From an uncultured Blautia sp. (GTDB taxonomy: Bacteria; Bacillota; Clostridia; Lachnospirales; Lachnospiraceae): 44,063 bases of DNA. Location: the NCBI RefSeq assembly GCF_934372025.1, contig NZ_CAKROJ010000013.1:1-44063 (forward strand). Direction: 5' to 3'. The position numbers were made by a program, and so were the translations under genes. A model generated the notes under the pieces. It worked only from the letters and a program-made list of their open reading frames with translations, was not told the origin of the DNA and searched no databases. Shown in pieces: positions 25,220-34,203 of this stretch (positions are counted from its first letter, which is position 1; each line of letters opens with the position of its first letter).

Positions 25220-25248
25220 ATTATAGTAGAAAAACATACAGTTGTCAA
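25220..25248 (-). promoter_or_regulatory. Consensus sigma-A promoter of the histidine operon
   Basis: On the minus strand TTGACA (25243-25248) and TATAAT (25220-25225) are both perfect and separated by 17 bases. The -35 box covers the recU stop codon. The leader to hisZ is about 65 bases, too short for a T-box, so strong basal transcription is expected. Confidence 0.88.
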
Positions 25249-25778
25249 TCCCGCAATTTTAAATCAGTCTGCATGCCATCCAGATAAGGAACAAGAAAAC
25301 CGTTTTTTTTCTGAAGATAATAGACAGGATTCAGTTCTTCACGACGAAAGCTTTTGCGTCCTCCTGCCTGCATACGTTTCCAGAATTTCATCAGATCCCG
25401 GAAAGGAAGATAATAAAACTGATCGGCATGACTGAAAAGAATAAGAAAAAAAGCAATTCCTCCCTGCTGCTCAAATGCATTCATGAATTCGACCTGATGT
25501 GGGTGGATATTGCTTAGTGGAAATGTATCTACACTGCATTCTTTGGCATCAAAGCAGACAGGGATCCCCTGTACAGCACCGATATAATCTACGGTACTGC
25601 GCTGTTCAAAATAAGCAAGTGTGATATGACGGTTTTCTTTGTCCATTCGGACAGGTGTGATTGGTGTCGGAATCTTCTGGATCAGGGCAAGTTTTTTTTC
25701 TGCATATTGTTCATTGGTACGGTTAACGAGATCCTCCAGGGTAGATCCCCGGAGGCCTCGGCTGTTCCATGTTGCCAT
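25245..25778 (-). CDS. recU: Holliday junction resolvase RecU
   Basis: The 177-residue protein matches Firmicute RecU, which cleaves Holliday junctions during recombination and chromosome segregation. The family core is well preserved: WNSRGLRGSTLEDLVNRTNEQY at the N terminus, LIQKIPTPITPV, the nuclease strand STVDYIGAVQGIPVCFDAKEC with the D...D-x-K acidic core, and PHQVEFMNAFEQQGGIAFFL. In Bacillus recU is next to a penicillin-binding protein gene; here it follows signal peptidase I by 14 bases. Its end overlaps the his promoter. Confidence 0.94.
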   Translation of the reverse strand: MATWNSRGLRGSTLEDLVNRTNEQYAEKKLALIQKIPTPITPVRMDKENRHITLAYFEQRSTVDYIGAVQGIPVCFDAKECSVDTFPLSNIHPHQVEFMNAFEQQGGIAFFLILFSHADQFYYLPFRDLMKFWKRMQAGGRKSFRREELNPVYYLQKKNGFLVPYLDGMQTDLKLRD

Positions 25779-25792
25779 AATTTTGATCCCTC

Positions 25793-26350
25793 TTAGTTCA
25801 GAAGCTTGATAGACGGATAATAACGTACAATTGCTTTTCCAACGATCTCATCAAAAGATACAAAGGTATTTTTCCAGAATCTGGAATCTCTGGAATATTC
25901 GCGGTTATCACCCAGCATGAAATAACTGTTTTCCGGCACGGTGTATGGACCGTAATTTCCGGTTGGTACTTCTGGTACAAAACTGTCATCCAGTGGTTCT
26001 TCCGAACCGTTTATGTAGACCTTTCCGTCGCGGATCTCTACGGTTTCTCCCGGAAGTCCGATCAGACGTTTGATAAAGAGCTGGCTCTCATCATCCGGGA
26101 ATTTGAAGATAATGATGTCAAAACGTTCCGGATCTTTGGTCTTATGAGAAATATGTTTGCCAAAGAGATCAAAATTAAGACCGTAAGCCATACGGAAGCC
26201 AAAAATGCGGTCACCGGTCATGATGGTGTTTTCCATAGATTCAGATGGAATCTTGGCATTGATCAGGACAACGTTATTAATGACAAAAACCACTGCAAAA
26301 ACAATGATGACCATTTTTACATAATCCCAGATTTCATTCCAGATTTTCAT
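25793..26350 (-). CDS. lepB: Signal peptidase I
   Basis: The 185-residue protein has one N-terminal membrane anchor (VKMVIIVFAVVFVINNVVLI) and the catalytic Ser/Lys dyad: IPSESMENTI and LFIKRLIGLPGE. The box GDNREYSRDSRFW near residue 147 is also complete. It removes signal peptides from secreted proteins on the outer membrane face. It overlaps the pseudouridine synthase gene by 17 bases and precedes recU. Confidence 0.95.
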   Translation of the reverse strand: MKIWNEIWDYVKMVIIVFAVVFVINNVVLINAKIPSESMENTIMTGDRIFGFRMAYGLNFDLFGKHISHKTKDPERFDIIIFKFPDDESQLFIKRLIGLPGETVEIRDGKVYINGSEEPLDDSFVPEVPTGNYGPYTVPENSYFMLGDNREYSRDSRFWKNTFVSFDEIVGKAIVRYYPSIKLLN

Positions 26351-27326
26351 AATAATTCTCCTCTAAATGTTCTTCTTTTAGTATGTGTTGGAACTGCATG
26401 GACAGATCTGCTTCAAAGTGCTTTTCGGACAGATCATGCAGTCTTCCGTCAAGTTTGGGAAAAGTCAGCCGATAAGCGTGAAGAAACTGATGCTTTAAGC
26501 CGTAATGATCACGAAAATACCGGTTGAATTCCGGGTGTCCGTATTTTGTATCGCCAGCCAGCTGGTGTCCCTCAGATGCCAGATGTGCACGGATCTGATG
26601 GGTACGTCCGGTGATCAGCCGCACTTTCAGAAGTGTGGCATCAGTATTGTGGCAAAGCGGGGTATACTGAGTCTCGATCGGCTGTGCGTCTCTGGTTTTG
26701 TTCTGCAGGACAGTTACTTTGTTCAGAGAGGTATCCTTGTGCAGGTAACCATGAATGTGCTGCGGACGGGTGATGATCCCTTTCACGATGCACAGATAAT
26801 CCTTATGCACGGTGCGGTCGTGAAACAGTGCTGATAATTCCTGCAACCCGGCAAGAGACTTTCCGGCAGCTATGATACCGCTGGTATTCTTATCCAGACG
26901 GTTGCATACGGAAGGATGAAAGGTACGCAGATCATTCTCTGTCAGTGAACCGTTCTGGAGAAGATAGCCGATCAGATACTCTACCAGTGAAGGCTCTTTT
27001 GTATCATCCGGCTGTGAAAGCATTCCGGCAGGTTTGTTGATCAGCAGAATATCAGAATCTTCATAAATGATATCAAGAGCTGTTACTGCCCTTGCAGTCT
27101 GTTCCTGCTGACTGAATTTGGAAAAGGTTTCATCGCTGAGAAACAGTCTGATCTGATCTCCTGCACTGAGTTTTTCGTTTCCGGTAGCTTTTTTGCCGTT
27201 CAAAGTAATGTTTTTTTTGCGAAGCATCTTATAAAAAAAGCTTTTAGGTGCATTTCGAAGCAGTTTGGCGAGATATTTGTCAAAACGCTGCCCGGCTTCA
27301 TTTTCAGTAATTTGAAATTCTCTCAT
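26334..27326 (-). CDS. RluA-family 23S rRNA pseudouridine synthase
   Basis: The 330-residue protein has an S4 RNA-binding domain (residues 12-75: RFDKYLAKLLRNAPKSFFYKMLRKKNITLNG) and an RluA catalytic domain with HPSVCNRLDKNTSGIIAAGK, where the Asp is the catalytic residue, and LITGRTHQIRAHLASEGHQLAGD. Length and layout fit RluC/RluD-type enzymes, though the exact target uridine cannot be told from sequence. It lies in a compact group with lepB downstream and a small membrane-protein gene nine bases upstream. Confidence 0.9.
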   Translation of the reverse strand: MREFQITENEAGQRFDKYLAKLLRNAPKSFFYKMLRKKNITLNGKKATGNEKLSAGDQIRLFLSDETFSKFSQQEQTARAVTALDIIYEDSDILLINKPAGMLSQPDDTKEPSLVEYLIGYLLQNGSLTENDLRTFHPSVCNRLDKNTSGIIAAGKSLAGLQELSALFHDRTVHKDYLCIVKGIITRPQHIHGYLHKDTSLNKVTVLQNKTRDAQPIETQYTPLCHNTDATLLKVRLITGRTHQIRAHLASEGHQLAGDTKYGHPEFNRYFRDHYGLKHQFLHAYRLTFPKLDGRLHDLSEKHFEADLSMQFQHILKEEHLEENYYENLE

Positions 27327-27335
27327 AAAACTCCT

Positions 27336-27959
27336 TTACAGACAGATTGCCAGGATCGTATGTTTGATCAGTTCGTTTCTGGAAAGCTCCGGATATTTTT
27401 CATCCGGGCGGAACTTGATTCCTTCTTCCAGAGACTCTTTGTGTGCATTCATGGAATCCAGACGTTCAAGGAACGGATCCAGGCGGGTAAAAATCTTGAC
27501 AGTTGCCTTGAAACCATTTCCTCTGAGGATCTTCTGACATTCTTTTTCCATGAAAGAAGCATCAATCCTGGGATCACTGCTGTATCCCGCAACTGTATTT
27601 CCGCAGATTGCAAATGCATCGATATTGGCACTTTTTTCGTAAAAAGTCATGTACATTTCATAAGACATGGTAAGTTCACCGGCATGCTCATGAATCTTGT
27701 GATACACGTCTGCACTTACCGGTTTTGCACGGAAAATCATGATCAGACTGACCAGAGATTTGCAGGCAGGAAGACAGCCGACAACGGCTACGACTGTCCA
27801 GACAGTCAGTCTTGTATGAAAATACAGGATTGCCGAGAAAAAAATCAGCAATGGTACTGAAAATAAAATGGCAGTGATAAGAATACGTCGTTTCTTTTCA
27901 GCGGCAAGATAACCATATTCTCCCTTGCGGGAAGAATTACGTTTTTTGGATTGGCTCAT
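27336..27959 (-). CDS. Conserved membrane protein of unknown function
   Basis: The 207-residue protein has a basic cytoplasmic N terminus (SQSKKRNSSRKGEYG), two membrane segments (about 27-48 and 51-77) and a soluble C-terminal domain of 130 residues with no motif of known function. I recognise its general type as a conserved Clostridial protein seen near RluA-like and YgiQ-like genes, but cannot name a role. It lies between those two genes with short gaps. Confidence 0.7.
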   Translation of the reverse strand: MSQSKKRNSSRKGEYGYLAAEKKRRILITAILFSVPLLIFFSAILYFHTRLTVWTVVAVVGCLPACKSLVSLIMIFRAKPVSADVYHKIHEHAGELTMSYEMYMTFYEKSANIDAFAICGNTVAGYSSDPRIDASFMEKECQKILRGNGFKATVKIFTRLDPFLERLDSMNAHKESLEEGIKFRPDEKYPELSRNELIKHTILAICL

Positions 27960-27991
27960 GAAAGGCTCCTTTAATTGTGTGTTTATGCTTT

Positions 27992-29884
27992 TTATCTCTT
28001 TGTTTTTTTCTTATGTGTATTACGGATCGTTTTACGCACCGGTTTGCGGCCAGATGCAGAAGATCTGTTTTCGGCAGAAGCTCCGTTCTTTTTCTCCGGA
28101 CGGATCAGACATTTTGGACCAAATCCGACAAGATCCATACGTCCAGCCTTTTGAAGACCTTCCAGAACAAGCTTGCGGTTTGCAGGATTTTTGTACTGCA
28201 TCAGTGCTCTCTGGATTGCTTTTTCATGCGGATCCTTCGGAACATAGACAGGTTTGCCGTCCAGTGGATTGATTCCGGTATAATACATGCAGGTAGAAAG
28301 TGTAGAAGGTGTCGGATAGAAATCCTGTACCTGCTCCGGTGTGAATCCAAGGTCACGTACATATTCTGCAAGTTTAACAGCATCTCTGATCGTACATCCC
28401 GGATGGGAAGACATAAAATATGGAACAGCATACTGCTTTTTGCCGGTAGCTTCATTTGCTTTGTCATATTCGCGGAGAAAGGTCTGATAAACCTGATGAG
28501 AAGGTTTTCCCATATAATGAAGTACCTGATCGGAAACATGTTCCGGTGCCACACGAAGCTGTCCACTGATGTGATATTTTACGAGTTCCTGCATGAATAC
28601 AGGACTCTTGTCTGCGACAACATAGTCAAAGCGTACTCCAGATCGAATAAAGACTTTTTTGACTCCCGGAACCTTACGCAGTTTCCGAAGAAGGGAAACA
28701 TAATCTGAATGATCCACCTGAAGGTTTCCGCATGGCTTTGGAAAAAGGCACTGGCGATTCTGGCAGACACCTTTTGTCAGCTGTTTCTGACAGGAAGGCT
28801 GACGAAAATCGGCAGTCGGTCCGCCTACATCATGGATATATCCCTTGAATTCCGGATCTTTTGTCATTTTGACAGCTTCCTTCAGGATAGATTCATGACT
28901 CCTTGTCTGGAGGATACGTCCCTGATGAAAGGTCAGGGCACAGAAATTACAGCCGCCGAAGCAGCCGCGATTGCTGGTAAGACTGAATTTGATCTCTTCC
29001 AGAGCCGGGATACCGCCTTTTGCATTGTACATGGGATGCCAGGTATTTGTATAAGGCAGATCGTAAACGTCATCCATTTCCTGCTGTGTCAGAGGCTGTG
29101 CAGGCGGATTCTGGATGACATATCCTCTGCTGCCATAGCTTTCTGCCAGTGGTCTGGCTGTGAAAGGATCTGTATTACGGTACTGAATGGCAAAGCTTTC
29201 TGCATAAGTCCGCTTATCAGATGCAGCGTCCTCGTAAGAAGGAAGAATGACTGGCTCGTATGTGCGTGACAGATCTTTGCATTTGTATACAGTTCCTGGT
29301 ATATAAGTGATCTCTTCGATTGGAAGACCGCTTTGCAGAGCTTCTGCAATCTGCAGGATAGAATGCTCTCCCATTCCATAAGAAATCAGATCCGCTCCGG
29401 AATCCATGAGGACACTCCTGCGTACGCGGTTTCCCCAGTAATCATAATGAGCCAGACGTCGGAGACTGGCTTCAATACCACCCAGAATGATCGGTGTGTG
29501 TTTGTAGGTCTGGCGAATCAGGTTGCTGTACACAACAGTGGGCATATCCGGACGGAGTCCCATTTCTCCACCGGGTGAGTAGGAATCTTTCTGACGGTGT
29601 TTCCGGGACACGGTATAATGATTGACCATGGAATCCATGTTTCCTGCTGTCACAAGAAAACCAAGGCGCGGCTCACCAAAAACCTGAATGCTTTCTTTGT
29701 TACGCCAGTCCGGCTGTGGAATGAGGCCAATTCGATAACCACGACTTTCGAGAAGGCGACTGATAATAGCAGAACCAAAGGATGGATGGTCAACATAGGC
29801 ATCGCCTGTGATATAAACAAAGTCAACCTGATCCCATCCGCGCTGTTGCATTTCCTGTTTTGTTACGGGTAAAAAATTCTGCAT
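27992..29884 (-). CDS. YgiQ-family radical SAM protein
   Basis: The 630-residue protein is a member of the YgiQ (UPF0313) family: FLPVTKQEMQQRGWDQVDFVYI at the N terminus, a cobalamin-domain-like region (GDAYVDHPSFGSAIISRLLESRGY), the iron-sulphur motif RGCFGGCNFCALTFHQGR near residue 310 and VRDLGFTPEQVQDFYPTPSTLSTCMYYT further on. The C-terminal 45 residues are basic and probably disordered. The reaction is unknown. It shares tight spacing with the alarmone synthetase gene upstream, where the stop is directly followed by this start. Confidence 0.92.
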   Translation of the reverse strand: MQNFLPVTKQEMQQRGWDQVDFVYITGDAYVDHPSFGSAIISRLLESRGYRIGLIPQPDWRNKESIQVFGEPRLGFLVTAGNMDSMVNHYTVSRKHRQKDSYSPGGEMGLRPDMPTVVYSNLIRQTYKHTPIILGGIEASLRRLAHYDYWGNRVRRSVLMDSGADLISYGMGEHSILQIAEALQSGLPIEEITYIPGTVYKCKDLSRTYEPVILPSYEDAASDKRTYAESFAIQYRNTDPFTARPLAESYGSRGYVIQNPPAQPLTQQEMDDVYDLPYTNTWHPMYNAKGGIPALEEIKFSLTSNRGCFGGCNFCALTFHQGRILQTRSHESILKEAVKMTKDPEFKGYIHDVGGPTADFRQPSCQKQLTKGVCQNRQCLFPKPCGNLQVDHSDYVSLLRKLRKVPGVKKVFIRSGVRFDYVVADKSPVFMQELVKYHISGQLRVAPEHVSDQVLHYMGKPSHQVYQTFLREYDKANEATGKKQYAVPYFMSSHPGCTIRDAVKLAEYVRDLGFTPEQVQDFYPTPSTLSTCMYYTGINPLDGKPVYVPKDPHEKAIQRALMQYKNPANRKLVLEGLQKAGRMDLVGFGPKCLIRPEKKNGASAENRSSASGRKPVRKTIRNTHKKKTKR

Positions 29885-30700
29885 TTATAAACTCCTAAAT
29901 GAAACAGATTGGGCACGATAGCCTTCTGCAATGATATCAAGCTGACGATGGAAACGGGCAAGCTGCTGCAGATCTTTCGTCTGAAATACCCGAAGGAATT
30001 CATCCTGTATCTTTTCGACTTCCCGTTTGTTGGAAATTTTGTACAGATTCTCAATGCTGAGCAGGATGTCTTTAACCAGGTTGGATTGTGTCTGTGAAGA
30101 ATTCTGTGCATCCATGATCTCTTCACGGACAGAAGACATTTCCTGATCCAGTGCAATGATCGCATCTGCTGCGTTGCTCAGTCGTTCAGCTACATGTAAA
30201 GGCATCTCACCTTTATACTTATACTGCAGAGAATGCTCGATGGTAGCCCAGAAATTCATAGCCATTGTACGGATCTGGATCTCTGCCTGAAGGCGTTTGG
30301 GGCCATTGATCGTGTCTACGGTATAATAAATGATCATATGATAACTGCGGTAACCACTTTGTTTGATATGCTTCAGATAGTTTTTCTCGCTTTTGACGGT
30401 CATATCGCTGCGGTTACGTATAATTGAAGCTACCGTATCAATATCCTCCTCAAACTGGCAGATGATACGGACACCGGCAATATCTTCAATCTCCTCTTCC
30501 ATTTTGTCCATGGGAATGTGCTTTCGCTGCATCTTTTCGAGGATACTGCGAAGGCTTTTGACACGTCCGCTGACCTGCTCGATCGGAGAATACAGATCGT
30601 TTTGCTTGTGCTCTTCTATAATATGTTTAAACTTCACCATCAGTTCATTGACGGTAAGCTCATATGGACATAAAATACTTCTCCATAATTGTATTTCCAT
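29885..30700 (-). CDS. Small alarmone synthetase (RelA/SpoT-like GTP pyrophosphokinase)
   Basis: The 271-residue protein carries a single synthetase domain (about 35-190): SGRVKSLRSILEKMQRK, IEDIAGVRIICQFEEDIDTVASII, SGYRSYHMIIYYTV and the catalytic EIQIRTMAMNFWATIEHSLQYKYKG. There is no hydrolase, TGS or ACT domain, so it is a RelQ/YjbM-type enzyme making (p)ppGpp from GTP or GDP. The C-terminal coiled part (200-270) probably drives oligomerisation. AAGGAG lies eight bases upstream of the start. Confidence 0.92.
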   Translation of the reverse strand: MEIQLWRSILCPYELTVNELMVKFKHIIEEHKQNDLYSPIEQVSGRVKSLRSILEKMQRKHIPMDKMEEEIEDIAGVRIICQFEEDIDTVASIIRNRSDMTVKSEKNYLKHIKQSGYRSYHMIIYYTVDTINGPKRLQAEIQIRTMAMNFWATIEHSLQYKYKGEMPLHVAERLSNAADAIIALDQEMSSVREEIMDAQNSSQTQSNLVKDILLSIENLYKISNKREVEKIQDEFLRVFQTKDLQQLARFHRQLDIIAEGYRAQSVSFRSL

Positions 30701-30799
30701 AAATATCGCTCCTTATAGGATGGTTGCTTTAAAATTAAGTCCTGAAATACGAAAAGACAAAACTTCCCATACAGTATAACACAAATTGTACGATTTTTG

Positions 30800-31612
30800 T
30801 TAGTAATATATACAGTTTCTGATTTTTTTTCTGAGGCATTGTAAAACAGGATAGGGATTCACACTGATCTCCTGCCCTTCCATTGTGCGGATATAGATGC
30901 CAAGATGAAGATGAACCGGAAACATTCCGGAAGTACCTTCCTCGCCATAGCCGGTGTTTCCCATAAAGCCCAGAATGTCCCCGGCAGAAACTCTTTTTCC
31001 CAGGGAAATTGCTTCTTCGTATGAGGAAAGGTGGGCATAATAAAAGTAACCGCCGGATACGGAACGAACTCCAATACGATATCCGCCAAGAGGAAGCCAT
31101 CCTTGTTGTTCAACTATTCCATCTGTAATACTGACAATGGGATAATATCCGGAAATGTTGACCGGACCGAAAAGATCTGTTCCTTCATGGCGTCGTGAAC
31201 CACCGTATGTACGTGTCTCCATCCAGCTGTTTTCGAAATAAATATCAGCAGAGGCAACCGGGAAATACTGCAGATCATTCCAGATGGCTTTGTAATAATT
31301 TTTTAATTGAAAGTAACTGCTTTTTTTGTATAAAAGGTATGCAGCATTTTCAGCAGAAATTCTGTCGGGATGAAAATGACCGTTCAGCATTGAGGTGGTG
31401 AGAAGATCCGGCAGGTCTGACCGGTCGCCATCAGAAGAAGTAAGCTGTTCATAGAGTTCGGGTGTCAGATCCTGCTGTCGAAAAGCTTCGGAAGTGATGA
31501 GATTTTTATTCAGAACAGAGGCTGCACTTCGATTTAAACTGATCTGTGTCAGTACACTGGTGTTCAGAAGCAGAAGTAAAAAAAGAAATACAAATGAAAG
31601 AGAATTTGACAT
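30800..31612 (-). CDS. M23 family metallopeptidase, membrane-anchored
   Basis: The 270-residue protein starts with a hydrophobic signal anchor (LSFVFLFLLLLLNTSVL). Residues about 145-245 are a LytM/M23 domain with all zinc-site parts: SRRHEGTDLFG (His and Asp), GYRIGVRSVSGGYFYYAHL and PVHLHLGIYI (HxH). It is likely an active peptidoglycan endopeptidase at the cell surface; similarity to sporulation proteins of this class is possible. The ribosome site is weak. A long spacer separates it from pepD. Confidence 0.88.
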   Translation of the reverse strand: MSNSLSFVFLFLLLLLNTSVLTQISLNRSAASVLNKNLITSEAFRQQDLTPELYEQLTSSDGDRSDLPDLLTTSMLNGHFHPDRISAENAAYLLYKKSSYFQLKNYYKAIWNDLQYFPVASADIYFENSWMETRTYGGSRRHEGTDLFGPVNISGYYPIVSITDGIVEQQGWLPLGGYRIGVRSVSGGYFYYAHLSSYEEAISLGKRVSAGDILGFMGNTGYGEEGTSGMFPVHLHLGIYIRTMEGQEISVNPYPVLQCLRKKIRNCIYY

Positions 31613-31665
31613 GGCATCGGGTGCCTTTCAGTCGGGATATCAGTTCATTATATGCGTATATACAG

Positions 31666-31697
31666 AAAAGACTTCGCAAATTTCTGCGAAGTCTTTT
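31666..31697 (-). terminator. Terminator of pepD
   Basis: AAAAGACTTCGCA and its exact complement are separated by six bases, 27 bases after the pepD stop. The stem ends in a run of T on both strands, so it can also act in the other direction. Confidence 0.75.
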
Positions 31698-31723
31698 ACA
31701 AGTACCGGCTATTATACCAGAGA

Positions 31724-33175
31724 TCAGTCTTTTAATTCTTTAAGAACTTTTACAAGATAGTTCCATACACGTTCTGTAGATGCAATGTCAAGAAGCTCTT
31801 CTGAAGTATGGATATCTTTCATGTCCGGTCCGAGGGAAACACAGTCAAGTCCATCGATTTTTTTATAGAACAGTCCGCATTCCAGACCTGCATGAATGGC
31901 AACAACGGCTGGTTTCTGACCATACATATCTTCGTAGACAGATACCATTTTGTCTCTCAGCGGAGATTCTTTACGGTATTCCCAGGCAGGATATGCTCCC
32001 TGAGCCTCATATTCGCCTCCAAGGAATTCGGTCAGATACTGGATTTTGTCAGACAGGGCATCGCGGGCTGCTTCAACGGAACTTCTGACACCGGAGCTTG
32101 CGAAAAATTCATCTTCGGAAAGTCTGACAATGCCGATATTTGTAGAAGTTTCAACAAGTCCTTCAATATTAGAACTCATTTTCTGGATACCAAATGGAAC
32201 TTCCATCAGATAAAACAGGATTTTCTCGCGGCTTGTCGGATGAAGAACCTGTACAGATTCATGACCGGCTTTTGCAATCTGAACAGAAATGTCATTGTCG
32301 CTTCCGGAATATTCTTCACGAAGTCCGTCCTGAACTTTAGCTGCGTATGCTTTGACAGCTGCAATATCTTCTTCGGATACAAGAATTTCGCAGAGACTTT
32401 CTCTGGTAATGGCATTATCCTTCTGTCCGCCTGCAAGAGAAATAATTTCATAGTATGCTTCTCTCTTGAGACCATAAAGGAAACGGCCCATCAGTACATT
32501 GGCGTTTGCACGTTTTTTGTCGATTTCAGCACCGGAATGACCACCCATCAGACCGCAGATCCTGATCTGGAGCTTCTCTCCCTCGGCATCTGTTCGGAGA
32601 ACAGGAATATGGCTGACAGCTGAAAGACCGCCGGCACAGCTGATCCAGAGACTTCCCTCAGCCTCGGAATCAAGGTTGATCATGCGTTTGCCCTTAAGGA
32701 CGCTGCAGTCAAAATCAACAGCTCCAAGAAGACCGATTTCTTCATCGACTGTGATAAGTACTTCGAGAGCCGGATGAGGCAGATCTGTACTGTCGAGTAG
32801 AGCAAGTGCGTATGCAACAGCGATACCGTCATCACCGCCCAGTGTTGTTCCGTTTGCAGATACAAAACCGTTTTCTACAGAAAGCTTCAGACCGTCTTTT
32901 GTAAAATCATGTTCTACGTCAGGTCTCTTTTCACACACCATGTCCATATGACCCTGCAGAATTACAGTCGGAGCATTTTCATAGCCAGGTGTGGCCGGTT
33001 TATAGATGACTACGTTGTTCAGTTCGTCCTGTACGTAATCAAATCCGTGTTCTTTGGCAAAGTTTACCAGATAATCGCTGATCTGTCTGGTGTTTCCTGA
33101 ACCGTGTGGAATTTTACAGATTTCTTCAAAGTAATAAAATACTTGTTTTGGTTCACAGTTTTCTAATATTCTCAT
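31724..33175 (-). CDS. pepD: Aminoacyl-histidine dipeptidase (M20 family)
   Basis: The 483-residue protein is a PepD-type M20 metallopeptidase that splits dipeptides such as carnosine-like Xaa-His. Metal sites are clear: VILQGHMDMVCEKR, GTTLGGDDGIAVAYAL, ITVDEEIGLLGA, INLDSEAEG and the late AIHAGLECGLFYKK. LMGGHSGAEIDKKRANAN is the typical dimer and substrate string. The start at 33175 (MRILENCEPK) has GGAGG nine bases upstream and is preferred over 33193. It is followed by a strong terminator, so it is probably a single-gene unit. Confidence 0.94.
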   Translation of the reverse strand: MRILENCEPKQVFYYFEEICKIPHGSGNTRQISDYLVNFAKEHGFDYVQDELNNVVIYKPATPGYENAPTVILQGHMDMVCEKRPDVEHDFTKDGLKLSVENGFVSANGTTLGGDDGIAVAYALALLDSTDLPHPALEVLITVDEEIGLLGAVDFDCSVLKGKRMINLDSEAEGSLWISCAGGLSAVSHIPVLRTDAEGEKLQIRICGLMGGHSGAEIDKKRANANVLMGRFLYGLKREAYYEIISLAGGQKDNAITRESLCEILVSEEDIAAVKAYAAKVQDGLREEYSGSDNDISVQIAKAGHESVQVLHPTSREKILFYLMEVPFGIQKMSSNIEGLVETSTNIGIVRLSEDEFFASSGVRSSVEAARDALSDKIQYLTEFLGGEYEAQGAYPAWEYRKESPLRDKMVSVYEDMYGQKPAVVAIHAGLECGLFYKKIDGLDCVSLGPDMKDIHTSEELLDIASTERVWNYLVKVLKELKD

Positions 33176-33270
33176 GTTGATTTCCTCCATCAATAAATTG
33201 TTGCATGTATTTATATGATCGACATATCAGTCCGATATGAAGCATAAACTAAAGAAAAAAGCCGCAATTT

Positions 33271-34203
33271 ATGAAAAGAATTTTCTGGGCTGTTTTCAGT
33301 ATTTCACAAATATGTTTTTTGTTAATATGTCCGGGAGAAGCACTGGAAGCAGCCAGAGAAGGAATGAATCTGTGGCTGAAAATCCTTGTTCCGACGCTTT
33401 TGCCGTTCCTGATCATGACAGGTATTCTGATCCGTACAGATATGACACGAGTACTCTTAAAACCGGCTGAACGCATCTGGAATATGTGTTTCGGTGTCTC
33501 CTCAGCAGGTGCCTATGCACTTGTGATCGGTTTGCTCTGTGGGTATCCGGTTGGAGCAAAAATAACCTCTGATCTGTACAAAAGCAGGCAGATCAGTCAC
33601 TCGGAAGCACAGTATCTTCTGACATTTACCAATCATGCAAGTCCTGTATTTATACGTACATATCTGTGCAGCTTATGTCTGGAAGACAGGATTCCTGTAA
33701 AAAATGTTGTCGGAATCCTGCTGCTGTCGAATCTGGCAGTCATGACCTTCTTCCGTTTTGCTGTGTATAAAAATAAAATCTGTTTTGTTTTATCAGATAA
33801 GAAAAAAAAGACATCCGTCTCAAGCTCATCAGGAGCTTTGCTGGATGTCTCCATTATGAATGGGTTTGAAACAATTACCCGGCTGGGCGGATACATTCTT
33901 ATATTTTCCATTCTGTCAGCCTGTATCAGTCATTTTGGAAATATGGAAAATATTGCCGGATATCTAATATCAGGTATCCTTGAACTGACAACAGGGCTCT
34001 GCCGTCTGCAAAATGCTGAGATCCAGATGCCGGTTAAGTACCTGCTGGCACTGTTTCTGACGGCTTTTGGCGGAATCTGTGTGATTTTCCAGACAAGAAG
34101 TCTGGTTACACGAGAACTGTCAATAGTTCCCTATATAACAGCCAAACTTCTGAATGGAATTACAGCAGTCTTATTTGCTTTATTCTTCACCGAGATCGTC
34201 TAA
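33271..34203 (+). CDS. ylbJ: Sporulation integral membrane protein YlbJ
   Basis: The 310-residue protein has about eight membrane segments and matches YlbJ: GMNLWLKILVPTLLPFLIMTGI, LVIGLLCGYPVGAKITSDLYKSRQISHSEAQYLLTFTNHASPVF and later ITRLGGYILIFSILSA. In Bacillus it is made under sigma E in the mother cell and is needed for spore cortex. It is the only plus-strand gene here. It is divergent from pepD and its last 24 bases overlap the end of the coiled-coil gene on the other strand. The ribosome site is weak. Confidence 0.88.
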   Translation: MKRIFWAVFSISQICFLLICPGEALEAAREGMNLWLKILVPTLLPFLIMTGILIRTDMTRVLLKPAERIWNMCFGVSSAGAYALVIGLLCGYPVGAKITSDLYKSRQISHSEAQYLLTFTNHASPVFIRTYLCSLCLEDRIPVKNVVGILLLSNLAVMTFFRFAVYKNKICFVLSDKKKKTSVSSSSGALLDVSIMNGFETITRLGGYILIFSILSACISHFGNMENIAGYLISGILELTTGLCRLQNAEIQMPVKYLLALFLTAFGGICVIFQTRSLVTRELSIVPYITAKLLNGITAVLFALFFTEIV

